Virus record (IMG/VR): IMGVR_UViG_3300030090_002232
Coordinates: 592-28,765 of that record
Strand: one strand, 5' to 3'
Source of the DNA: a virus
Length of the DNA stretch: 28,174 bases
Part shown: piece after piece, positions 1-8,185 of the stretch
How the letters are laid out: each line of letters opens with the position of its first letter
Position numbering within the stretch: the stretch's first letter is position 1
Translations under genes and position numbers: made by a program
The notes under the pieces: model-generated
The model's input: the letters and a program-made list of their open reading frames with translations, nothing else
What the model was told of the DNA's origin: nothing
Database searches by the model: none

Positions 1-1
1 T

Positions 2-73
2 TTATCAGAAGCCGTTAATGCAGATTATGCATATAATGCTATAAGAACAAGGTCATTCCCTTTATATGACTAA
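2..73 (+). CDS. 3' end of an upstream gene (partial)
   Basis: Frame 2 is open from the window edge for 23 codons and ends with TAA, giving a C-terminus that reads ...RTRSFPLYD. The next gene starts 13 nt later behind its own ribosome binding site, which fits tight phage packing. The fragment is too short to assign; from its neighbours it is probably another tail gene. Confidence 0.55.
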   Translation, partial: LSEAVNADYAYNAIRTRSFPLYD

Positions 74-85
74 TGGAGGATTTAA

Positions 86-673
86 TTGGAAGCAAATTTA
101 AGTGTATTTTTAAGAGATAACACCCACAATGATGCAACTTGGAGGCTTTTATTAAAAGCAGACCAATTTTCTATTTCGTACTCTAGAACACCTATACACA
201 TAGCCATACCATATTCAGAACCTGAAATTTTTGATTTAGGTGCTACTAGACCTAGTATAACTATTTCAGGTGTAATTGACACTATTGGTGGAGACACCTC
301 TAATACTACTTCTAATTTTTGGGGGATGGCAAGTGAAACAATTGTAGGCCCCAATGGAAGTGGTGGGACTAATAGTAAAGTTTATTATATACCTTATAAA
401 AACTATTTAGAAGAAAAACTAGTAACATTAACAACAGACACTTCAAAAGATTTACAAATTGAAGTTGGAAATGCTTTATATGCTAAAGCTTTAAGTAGTT
501 CTAATCTTTCTACAGGAGGAGGTATTTACTCAGTAGGGGTACAACAATTTCAATTTGCCTTAGCTCCCGGAATGGAAGATAGATACCAATTTAGCATTCA
601 ATTTGTAGCTAAATTTAGAACTGGTTCTACTTATAGAGCTGCAGCTACTACCGATAAAATAGCATTTCCATAA
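86..673 (+). CDS. Probable phage tail structural protein
   Basis: A 195-residue protein that I cannot place in a named family. The start is TTG, chosen because GGAGGA lies 5 nt upstream (75-80) and the next in-frame Met is far inside (residue 80). The sequence is rich in Ser, Thr, Gly and beta-prone segments, with no signal peptide, membrane segment or catalytic motif. It lies directly before a very large tail-tip/fibre gene whose ribosome binding site overlaps its stop codon, so a virion tail role such as a baseplate or tail-tip component is the natural guess. That role rests on position and composition only. Confidence 0.6.
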   Translation: MEANLSVFLRDNTHNDATWRLLLKADQFSISYSRTPIHIAIPYSEPEIFDLGATRPSITISGVIDTIGGDTSNTTSNFWGMASETIVGPNGSGGTNSKVYYIPYKNYLEEKLVTLTTDTSKDLQIEVGNALYAKALSSSNLSTGGGIYSVGVQQFQFALAPGMEDRYQFSIQFVAKFRTGSTYRAAATTDKIAFP

Positions 674-682
674 GGAGTAATA

Positions 683-3600
683 ATGTCATCAAGAAAAAGA
701 AGAAGCATAGTATCGTACTATGAACCTAGCCCCAGTTCTGGAAGCGCTCGCTGGATAGATTTTAGAGACACCACATATAATACAAGTAGTAATGCATACG
801 TTTATTCAACAACGTCTAATACATCTTTACTAAGTTTAGAGATTGAAGATAGATTACACGAACCAAGAACAGCTAGAATCCTTATAAAAAATAGACCTGC
901 TAGACCATTTAGTGATGATGCTACAATACAAGGAACTCAAGGGCCTTGGAGTAACACAATCACTGAGTTTACTAAAATTAAAGTTAGAGATGGGGAAACA
1001 AACGACATTTATTTTTATGGTTTTGTTTATGATGTACAAGATTTTATGGATAAAGATGGAGGAATTTTATCTTTAACTTGTCATGACCAATTACAAGAAG
1101 TTATGGACAAAACAACTGAAGGTCAAGCGGGTTATCGTATATCCACAAAAAACACAGACTTTTTTAGGGCGTATGACAAAACAAGTCGTTTGACGAATGG
1201 TTTCTGGGGACAACCCGTATATACTTTTGCTCAAGACGTTTCTACATCAGACACATCTAATATAAAAGTTGATAGATTTGATGGTATTGAAGTGGGGGAC
1301 GAATATACAGCAACAAATGCAGCTGGGCAAACAGAAACTATAACGATTACAAGTGTAGGAACTATTGACAGTAAAATTAGTTTTTCAAGAGGTGGAACCC
1401 CCAGAGCGTTTACAGAAGGAGACCAGTTTCATAAAGCAGATTTAGTTACGTCTAGAAGCGGATTAATAAAATCTATATTAGCGCACCACAGTTCCAATAT
1501 AACGTTTGGGGATAATTCAGCTATTTCAACCGACGAAAGATTTCAAGACTCTTTAGTTGGGTATGTAACTGAAGATAATGAATACCCTTTATCAGATAGT
1601 AAAACGTCCATACTAACTAAAATTCAAAATTTAGCTGTAGAAGACCCACACAACAGTACTCTTACAGATGAAAGAACTTTTGGGTTTGACTATTTTATTT
1701 CTCCGAATTTTACAGATGCTTCTGTAAATAATGAAACCCCCAAAGGTTATTTTAATTATTTTCGTAGAGGAACGTTTCCCTCAGAGACACAAAGATTTGG
1801 AACAAGTGGGTCAACAACAGTACCATCTAATGGGTTATTTCAACAAGGATTAAACATTTATCATCCTTCCCCATCATCTACAGACGCAGGTTCATTTTCT
1901 GAAACAGGAAAATTGGTTCCAATGACTACATCTAGATTTTCTAGACCTAAAGATGAAATTTTTTCTGCTTTTGAGGTAAGTTATGTTGAAACCCCTCCTA
2001 ATAGGTCGGGCATAGACAACAAAGACCCACAAAGACGTCAGGCACTATTTATGTATGTAGAAGCAAATACTATTACTAATGCTGACTCTAGTTACGGTGC
2101 AGCAGACTTAGAATATGGATTTTTATGGAATCAAGATGCAGACTCAATGACTGTCGAAAATGCTAATGAAGGTGGCGTTTTATTAATTGACAGCTATCAT
2201 GTTTCACCAGAAGGTGAAAAACAAACATTTCTTCATGGAACACTGACATACAACGAATCGTCTGAATTTTTAAATGTTAGACTTAAACAATTAAATGCTG
2301 CTGTAAGTTCAACTAGTGCTACTACTATATCAGTAGATTCAGACGCAAGGACCGCCGGTTTTTATGTGGGTCAATACATTAGAGTTAACAACGAAATTAT
2401 GAAAATAACCGCTTTAGGTCATGCTAATAATATTACAGTAGAAAGAGGAGCGCTGGGTTCAGAGGCAGGCACACATAGTGATAATGATTATGTAGAAGCT
2501 CGGCATGTTGCTAAAATTCAATATGTAGCTAAAAAAGCTGCTTACTCAAGTGGAAGCTATCAAAATATTTCAGATACAGGAGTTTTGCTATCACACATTA
2601 ACCCCAGATTGTTTGATGGTGACTCTGCTTTTAACTTTGATGAATACTGGACAGTGGGTGGGTCTAGTAAAGAATGGATAGGGGATGAATCAAGAAGCAT
2701 TATGACACTATCTTATACACCACAAAATAGTTATGCCTTCCATAGGGTTGGAGCAATTACGTATGCTGAAAATGCTCTTTATACCCCAAATAATATAAGA
2801 GAAAGAATTTTTCAAGCAGCACAAAGGAATCATACTGAAACCTTAAGAGGTATGGTAACAACATACAGACCTCCATCTTTTTATTTTACACCTCAAATTG
2901 AGGTGGCAACAGGAGCGGGCACCCAGACTAACGCCCTAACAATACACTCATCGTCAGCTATATCTGGAAGCCAAAACCCACATCTTGCTGGTATAAAAGT
3001 AGGAACTACGTGTAATCAACTAGATAGTGATGAGAACGTTACGGGAATTTATGGTTACGTAGAATCTGTCACATCAAGCTCCTTTACTGTCAAATGGAGT
3101 AGTGGTTCTGGGGTAAGTACAAATGATAAAATTAGAATTGATATTCCAGTAAGAACTGGTATGGTAGTGAAGGTAAAAAATGATTTAGTAAATGTAGATA
3201 CAATTTTTGGTGTAACTAAAACTAAATTTACTGAAGATGAGGGAGTTAGGTTAACTTCATATAATATTGTTGGACAACAAGACCAAAAGAGGGCTTATGG
3301 ATATAAAACTTTTGAGGGCGCTAAAGGACCAGAGGGCCCTTCAGGAACCGCTGGGTTCGGGCAAGCAAGTGTTGTTTTAGGGTTTGATGTAAGAGCAACC
3401 AGTCGAACAAACGTTAAATGGGCGGGTGGTCCTTTAGTATATAAAGGAGTTACCTATGAAATAAATCCGGGAAGTTTGACACTAACCGGAGGAAAAGAAT
3501 ATGTTTTGTATTACAGGGTTGGTCAAAATTTTTTACAAGCCGCTGAAAGAAGTATTTACCTAAAACAAATCAAAGGCGTTATTAGTGGAGAACTAGTCAG

Positions 3601-5296
3601 TGTTGCAGTTATTAATACAGACGAAAGCACCTCAGCAGGAGAGTACCCCAGAATCGGACTTCAAAATCATGTAAAAGGACCCGCTGTTACAGACACAACA
3701 GCAATTGCTGAAGTAGTACCGGGGTCAGAACTTTTATTCACGTCAGACATGTCCACACTAACAGCAACAGGAACGATACATGGTTCATATACTTTAGATG
3801 AGACTACAACAGATGATATAGATGTAACTAGTTTAGGTTTTGGTGCTAGTGAAAGACCTTTTTATGTAGGACAAAAAATTGTAATAGAAAATGAAGAATT
3901 AGTAATCAAAGCAGTAGACGATTCGGCTTCTCCAAAACATATAGATGTTAGAGGAAGACCTTCAGGTGTTTCTCATGCCGCTGGAACGGCAATAAAGGGG
4001 GCTTATCGACACGGAAGAATAAGACCCTTTGAATTAGATACGGGAAAATTTGCGCTGGGTTTTGACATACCAGAAGTTGATACATCAAATGGGGCTTTTA
4101 GTTGGATTAACACTTTTAACGTAGGAACAAATATAGGTAGGAATTTTACAGCACATGGTGCTACTCAAAACGCACGCGTACAAATTGTAGATTCTCATTT
4201 AGAATTACATGGTAATGGTGCAGGTAATTTTAAAAATATTAGTTGGGATACAAATGACACTGCAGGCGGTTCAATATACATGAATGGAGGTGTTCTATAT
4301 GTAGTAAACACATTAGGAGTAGCTGCAGCAGTATCTACAGGTAGTGGTTCTACTACTGCAGATGACATCGTACTAGGTAGTGATGCACAGGGAGACATTT
4401 ATGTTAGAGGAAGCAGTGCCTTACAAAGAGTTGCAATAGGTACGACTACTTATGGAGGACAATTTCTTAGGGTAAATGCCGCAGGTAATGGTATTGAGTG
4501 GCAGGACCCCGCACATATATATTTAAGTGATGGTAATGCAAGTGGACCAGCTTACACCTTTAAAAGCGACCAAAATACAGGAATGTATAGACATGCTGCA
4601 GACACAATAGGGTTTGCTGCCGGAACTGGAGGAGCAGGACAGGCTTTTATAGATGATAGTGGTTATATATATGCCCGCTCAGGGTTTACATTTTCAACAG
4701 ACACTAACACTTATGCCGATTCAGGTGGGGACCTTTGGAGATTTTTCACAGGTGGAGCGAACCTTAGAGCATCTTTCGGGGCTAGCTCAGTAGATATAAC
4801 AAGTAGTTCTGGAACTACTTCTACCAGTATAAATTCCTACCTACAAGGCGTAACAGCATTATCAAGTACGGTTTATGCAGGGTCTGTTAGACCACATACA
4901 GACAACTCCTTAGATATTGGTGGTGCTATAAACAGATGGGATGACGTGTACGCAACAAATTCTACAATTCAAACATCTGACCTAAGACAAAAAGAAAATA
5001 TTAATGATACTAAATTAGGTTTAGACTTTATAAAAGATTTACGCCCTGTATCATATGACTGGAAGGACAAAAAAGAAAACAAGATAAATCAAACACATTA
5101 TGGGTTAATTGCTCAAGAAGTGCTAGAATCATTAAAGAAACATGGAATAGACTCTATAGAGGATTTTGGTGGAATATCACATGATGGTGACCCCGAACAT
5201 TTTTATGGGGCTAGATATGGAGAATTTGTACCAATTCTTATAAAGGCGGTACAAGAACTAAAAACAGAAATAGATACATTAAAGGAGAATAAATAA
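683..5296 (+). CDS. Tail tip/fibre protein with hub-like N-terminus and C-terminal S74 chaperone
   Basis: A 1537-residue virion protein. Residues about 50-145 have the beta-strand pattern of tail hub proteins (gp27/gpD-like): a strand ending in ARILIKN, then FYGFVYDVQ and LSLTCHDQLQEV. This part is inference. A related beta module occurs twice (about 543-607 and 1036-1108, each with FYVGQ-I---NE). Five collagen-like G-X-Y triplets at 879-893 form a probable hinge. Residues 1160-1430 look like repetitive fibre. The C-terminus is a peptidase S74 intramolecular chaperone: TSDLRQKENI places Ser1432 and Lys1437 five residues apart, like the known Ser-Lys dyad that cuts the chaperone off after trimerisation. 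It ends in a short coiled coil. ATG start with AAGGAG at 672-677. The protein likely contacts the host surface. Confidence 0.85.
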   Translation: MSSRKRRSIVSYYEPSPSSGSARWIDFRDTTYNTSSNAYVYSTTSNTSLLSLEIEDRLHEPRTARILIKNRPARPFSDDATIQGTQGPWSNTITEFTKIKVRDGETNDIYFYGFVYDVQDFMDKDGGILSLTCHDQLQEVMDKTTEGQAGYRISTKNTDFFRAYDKTSRLTNGFWGQPVYTFAQDVSTSDTSNIKVDRFDGIEVGDEYTATNAAGQTETITITSVGTIDSKISFSRGGTPRAFTEGDQFHKADLVTSRSGLIKSILAHHSSNITFGDNSAISTDERFQDSLVGYVTEDNEYPLSDSKTSILTKIQNLAVEDPHNSTLTDERTFGFDYFISPNFTDASVNNETPKGYFNYFRRGTFPSETQRFGTSGSTTVPSNGLFQQGLNIYHPSPSSTDAGSFSETGKLVPMTTSRFSRPKDEIFSAFEVSYVETPPNRSGIDNKDPQRRQALFMYVEANTITNADSSYGAADLEYGFLWNQDADSMTVENANEGGVLLIDSYHVSPEGEKQTFLHGTLTYNESSEFLNVRLKQLNAAVSSTSATTISVDSDARTAGFYVGQYIRVNNEIMKITALGHANNITVERGALGSEAGTHSDNDYVEARHVAKIQYVAKKAAYSSGSYQNISDTGVLLSHINPRLFDGDSAFNFDEYWTVGGSSKEWIGDESRSIMTLSYTPQNSYAFHRVGAITYAENALYTPNNIRERIFQAAQRNHTETLRGMVTTYRPPSFYFTPQIEVATGAGTQTNALTIHSSSAISGSQNPHLAGIKVGTTCNQLDSDENVTGIYGYVESVTSSSFTVKWSSGSGVSTNDKIRIDIPVRTGMVVKVKNDLVNVDTIFGVTKTKFTEDEGVRLTSYNIVGQQDQKRAYGYKTFEGAKGPEGPSGTAGFGQASVVLGFDVRATSRTNVKWAGGPLVYKGVTYEINPGSLTLTGGKEYVLYYRVGQNFLQAAERSIYLKQIKGVISGELVSVAVINTDESTSAGEYPRIGLQNHVKGPAVTDTTAIAEVVPGSELLFTSDMSTLTATGTIHGSYTLDETTTDDIDVTSLGFGASERPFYVGQKIVIENEELVIKAVDDSASPKHIDVRGRPSGVSHAAGTAIKGAYRHGRIRPFELDTGKFALGFDIPEVDTSNGAFSWINTFNVGTNIGRNFTAHGATQNARVQIVDSHLELHGNGAGNFKNISWDTNDTAGGSIYMNGGVLYVVNTLGVAAAVSTGSGSTTADDIVLGSDAQGDIYVRGSSALQRVAIGTTTYGGQFLRVNAAGNGIEWQDPAHIYLSDGNASGPAYTFKSDQNTGMYRHAADTIGFAAGTGGAGQAFIDDSGYIYARSGFTFSTDTNTYADSGGDLWRFFTGGANLRASFGASSVDITSSSGTTSTSINSYLQGVTALSSTVYAGSVRPHTDNSLDIGGAINRWDDVYATNSTIQTSDLRQKENINDTKLGLDFIKDLRPVSYDWKDKKENKINQTHYGLIAQEVLESLKKHGIDSIEDFGGISHDGDPEHFYGARYGEFVPILIKAVQELKTEIDTLKENK

Positions 5297-5487
5297 TGCC
5301 AGACATAACAGTATCATTTACAGATGCCCAATGGACAAGAATAGTTGCGGCTTCGCCATTAATTAGGAGTGGTCCGGGGGAATCGGGGGACGTTGACGTA
5401 GCTTTTTTAGCAGCTAAGTGGAAATCTCAAATATCTGCGGATGTAAAAGAGTATGAAAGACAGCAAGCGTCAATCTCAGACTTCTAA
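5296..5487 (+). CDS. Small hypothetical protein after the tail fibre
   Basis: 63 residues. The stop of the fibre gene and this start share one base (TAATG), and GGAG lies upstream inside the fibre gene, so it is probably translationally coupled to it. No motif, membrane segment or signal peptide is visible. It is a small soluble protein of mixed composition, with a central GPGESGD stretch and a helical C-terminal half. A role in tail or fibre assembly is possible from position alone. Confidence 0.6.
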   Translation: MPDITVSFTDAQWTRIVAASPLIRSGPGESGDVDVAFLAAKWKSQISADVKEYERQQASISDF

Positions 5488-5845
5488 AATTATACAGTAT
5501 AGATATGATAACCCACATGATACTCTCCAACAGATTGGGGATGCATTTAATGTGTCGAGACAGTATGTATTCAAAGTACTAAAACAATTTAATATTCCTA
5601 CTGTAAGGGCTAAAAAAATGAAAAACCCCAGACATTGCAAAATATGTGGGGAGCTTAGTACGAAATTAGTACATGATGGTTCTTGTCATTTTCAATATTA
5701 CAATCTAAAAATTAACTGTGCCACCTGTAGAATACCTTTTTATCGTAAACGTAGTCAAATAGTTCAAAAATACAAACAAAACTTTAAAAATAGTTACTGT
5801 TCTTTAGGTTGTTACCACAAAGCCCGGACAGCTAGACAGCTATAG
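5453..5845 (+). CDS. HTH protein with zinc-binding cysteine clusters
   Basis: 130 residues, overlapping the preceding gene by 35 nt. Residues about 23-47 (IGDAFNVSRQYVFKVL) read as a helix-turn-helix. The second half carries Cys62-x2-Cys65, Cys78, Cys89-x2-Cys92 and Cys116-x3-Cys120 followed by His122. The last set (ATCRIPF ... SYCSLGC) resembles the zinc-knuckle or treble-clef spacing seen beside HNH nucleases, but I see no HNH catalytic motif. It is strongly basic. The likely role is a DNA-binding transcriptional regulator, since it sits immediately before the sigma-like gene. Function is inferred from these motifs and from position. Confidence 0.65.
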   Translation: MKDSKRQSQTSKIIQYRYDNPHDTLQQIGDAFNVSRQYVFKVLKQFNIPTVRAKKMKNPRHCKICGELSTKLVHDGSCHFQYYNLKINCATCRIPFYRKRSQIVQKYKQNFKNSYCSLGCYHKARTARQL

Positions 5846-5860
5846 AAAACCTAATATAAT
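5833..5860 (+). promoter_or_regulatory. Sigma-70-like promoter for a leaderless sigma-like gene
   Basis: TAGACA (5833-5838, five of six matches to TTGACA), a 16-bp spacer, then a perfect TATAAT (5855-5860). The usual -10 to +1 distance puts the transcription start at about 5867, the A of the ATG. There is no Shine-Dalgarno sequence before that ATG, which supports a leaderless mRNA. Confidence 0.6.
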
Positions 5861-5866
5861 TACAAT

Positions 5867-6562
5867 ATGGAAATAAATGACAAATTAGTCCTTCAATGGG
5901 AACCTAAAATCCAAAAAATGTTATCTACTACAGATATTATTGGAATGGACCGTGAAGACATAGCTCAAGAGCTGAGAATTGCCTTAGTAAAATCGGCTAA
6001 GAAATTTGACGAAACTAAAGGAGTATTATTCCATACATATTTACACACATCTTTGGTAAACACAATACGTACCCTAATTACTAAAGCGCAAAGAATACCT
6101 ATATCAAGAAGTTTAGATGAAACATATAACGGAGATAATTTTCATGTATCAGCTAAAATTTTACAGGCCCTTATTAATCCTGTAGATGCTTTAGAAGAAA
6201 CTGAAATTTCTTTGTGGTTAGAAAACCAAGAGCTAGCAAACAACGAGAAATATTTTTTAGAGCTAAAGTTAAAAGGTTTGACTATGGATGAAATCACCGT
6301 AAAGCTAAGACACGAGTTTATAAAAAGAGTTTTATTTTTTGCAGACCTTTATCAAAGTTATTATCAAAAGTCAGACTTAATATTTTTTAGACATCTAGCT
6401 GATAAAGTATTAGACTTTTACAGTTCGTCTTACAAAGTTAGGGAAAACATAAAAACCAAACTAATACAAAGAATGGAGCAAGAAAATGCCCAGAAGGAAG
6501 AGGCTCAGAGGGAAACTAATACAGAAAACGAAACCCAAAGAGAAAGAATCGCAAAAATTTAA
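5867..6562 (+). CDS. Divergent sigma-70-family RNA polymerase sigma factor
   Basis: 231 residues. Residues 28-76 match the sigma-70 region 2 pattern: DREDIAQELRIALVKSAKKFD, then F-x-TYLHTSLVNTI, the segment that binds the core enzyme and the -10 element. A second helical segment, LKLKGLTMDEITVKL (133-147), resembles the start of a region 4 helix-turn-helix, and a further helical stretch follows. The C-terminus (from about 203) is a charged, low-complexity E/Q/R tail. The protein probably redirects host RNA polymerase to phage promoters. It has its own promoter and no ribosome binding site, and heads the replication block. The family call is from motifs; the exact sigma group is uncertain. Confidence 0.75.
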   Translation: MEINDKLVLQWEPKIQKMLSTTDIIGMDREDIAQELRIALVKSAKKFDETKGVLFHTYLHTSLVNTIRTLITKAQRIPISRSLDETYNGDNFHVSAKILQALINPVDALEETEISLWLENQELANNEKYFLELKLKGLTMDEITVKLRHEFIKRVLFFADLYQSYYQKSDLIFFRHLADKVLDFYSSSYKVRENIKTKLIQRMEQENAQKEEAQRETNTENETQRERIAKI

Positions 6563-6725
6563 AATAATTGCTGAAAACCTAAATCCACAAAATTTCTGGG
6601 TTTTTGGTGAGTACTCATCTTTTGACATTGCTAAGGAAGAAATTGACAAACTGCATACACCTGATGTAAATTATTATATATATTCAGATTTAAATACAGT
6701 TTTATACACAAAGATAGGCGAATAG
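6486..6725 (+). CDS. Small hypothetical protein with basic N-terminus
   Basis: 79 residues, overlapping the sigma-like gene by 77 nt. The ATG at 6486 has TGGAG 7 nt upstream and no better in-frame start follows, so I accept the overlap. The first 24 residues are mostly Lys and Arg (PRRKRLRGK...). The rest forms a compact alpha/beta segment, FWVFGEYSSFDIAKEEIDKL followed by YYIYSD and VLYTK. The basic tail suggests nucleic-acid contact. It ends 1 nt before the helicase start. No family recognised. Confidence 0.6.
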   Translation: MPRRKRLRGKLIQKTKPKEKESQKFKIIAENLNPQNFWVFGEYSSFDIAKEEIDKLHTPDVNYYIYSDLNTVLYTKIGE

Positions 6726-6726
6726 A

Positions 6727-7980
6727 TTGGCAAGCCCAAGTTATGAATTTATAGAGTCGGCCATAATATTTGGTTTAAACGACTCTGACAAGTTAAAAGA
6801 ATTTAATTATCATTCCAATGATTTTGCAAAGCATGGGGATGCGTTCAAGTTTATTGGGGATTATTTAGATAAGTACAATAACTTTCCTACTGAAGAGGTG
6901 CTTATAGAAAATTTTCCTACCTTAGACCCAACTGCGAAGTCGCAGACGTTCTCATACGCACTAGACATGTTTAAAAGCCAAGTCTTACAACGAGCCGTGG
7001 TTAGAACAGTGCAACAGCAAAGGGAATTAGTAAAAGAAAACCCTAAACAAGCAATAGCTAATATTATGAGTGGGTTATCTGACGTTGATTTAGTATATGA
7101 CGAAGATATTAAGACGTATGATGCTGGTACAACAGAAAGAGTACAGGAGTGGGAGAGCAGAAAAACACGTAGGAAAATGGGTGAAGGGCTTATGGGTGTA
7201 CCTACTAGCTTTAAATTCATAAACCAAAATGGTATAGGCTGGCAACCCGGAGAACTTATAGCAGCATTTGCTCGACCAACAGTAGGTAAAACATGGTTAT
7301 GTGTACATTCAGCAGCTACTGCAGTGCATAATGGGTATAAAACACTACTAATATCCACAGAAATGCCTAATCCACAGATTGTTATGCGTTTAGACGTGGC
7401 GCTGGCTAAAATGAAAGGTTACAATTTTTCCCATAGAGCTATACGTCATGGTGATGACATGGATATAGACTCTTATATAAAGTTCCTAAAAGAATCAAAT
7501 AAGCATTCTTTATTGATTTGTGATGGTATTGCAGGTCAAACAGGAATATCTCTTGAATCAATCGCAGGATTGATAAGAAAACATAACCCTAAATTTGTTG
7601 TTATTGATGGTGTGTATTTACTGACAACAAAAGATACAGATAAAGCTGCTTGGGAGCAGTCACATGGTATTTTTTATGGGTTAAAAAATTTAGCAATATC
7701 TACAAATACTCCAATTATGGTATCAACACAAGCTAACAGGGATGCCTCTAATGAATTTATGCCACCATCAGCTGCGCAAGTAGCTTTTGGGGACGCATTG
7801 ATTAGAGCAGCCGATGTAGCAGTTGCGATGGCTAAGGTCGAAGACTATGACGATAAGAGGTTAATACACTTTGCGAAATATCGAGATGGTGAGTTAGCGC
7901 ATGATAGGTTGTATATGCAGTGGGGTGTAGATAATGGTACAATACACGAACTAACCGACTTTGAAGTCGAGTATGAATAG
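6727..7980 (+). CDS. DnaB-type replicative DNA helicase
   Basis: 417 residues. The N-terminal ~130 residues are helical, like the DnaB N-terminal domain. The RecA-like motor follows: GELIAAFARPTVGKTW holds the Walker A P-loop (about 182-190), LLISTEMP follows as the motif 1a region, FVVIDGVYLL (290-299) is Walker B, STQANR (333-338) fits the motif 3 region, and AKYRDG (383-388) corresponds to the conserved C-terminal K-R-G segment. It unwinds DNA at the fork and should work with the primase two genes downstream. The start is TTG, 1 nt after the previous stop, with no strong ribosome binding site, so translation is probably coupled. Somewhat shorter than bacterial DnaB, as in many phages. Confidence 0.88.
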   Translation: MASPSYEFIESAIIFGLNDSDKLKEFNYHSNDFAKHGDAFKFIGDYLDKYNNFPTEEVLIENFPTLDPTAKSQTFSYALDMFKSQVLQRAVVRTVQQQRELVKENPKQAIANIMSGLSDVDLVYDEDIKTYDAGTTERVQEWESRKTRRKMGEGLMGVPTSFKFINQNGIGWQPGELIAAFARPTVGKTWLCVHSAATAVHNGYKTLLISTEMPNPQIVMRLDVALAKMKGYNFSHRAIRHGDDMDIDSYIKFLKESNKHSLLICDGIAGQTGISLESIAGLIRKHNPKFVVIDGVYLLTTKDTDKAAWEQSHGIFYGLKNLAISTNTPIMVSTQANRDASNEFMPPSAAQVAFGDALIRAADVAVAMAKVEDYDDKRLIHFAKYRDGELAHDRLYMQWGVDNGTIHELTDFEVEYE

Positions 7981-7990
7981 GAGGCCTATA

Positions 7991-8185
7991 ATGGGTATTT
8001 TTTCATGGTTAGGTGGCACTAGTGAAGATGACATAGTAGTCACAACAGGAAAAAGTAAAGGTAGAGGAAAACCAATAACAAAAATTACAGTTGGTGACAT
8101 CAGAAACAGAAGAGTTGTTGATGAAAACGGATTTGTAAATAAAGTTGTGTTATTTCTTACTACTACAAAAAGGAAACAAGATTGA
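7991..8185 (+). CDS. Small hypothetical protein between helicase and primase
   Basis: 64 residues starting MGIFSWLGG. I chose the ATG at 7991 over an upstream in-frame ATG at 7961 because AGGAGG (7979-7984) lies 6 nt before it and the longer form would overlap the helicase. After a short hydrophobic start comes a Gly/Lys-rich stretch (TGKSKGRGKPITKI) and a beta-like tail. It overlaps the primase start by 4 nt. No family recognised; its position inside the replisome block suggests an accessory role. Confidence 0.6.
   Translation: MGIFSWLGGTSEDDIVVTTGKSKGRGKPITKITVGDIRNRRVVDENGFVNKVVLFLTTTKRKQD

Noticed and set aside
6861-7358. 165-codon open frame on the - strand inside the helicase gene
   Set aside because: It is antisense to a gene with clear helicase motifs, has no ribosome binding site and its Cys/Ser-rich product resembles no protein.
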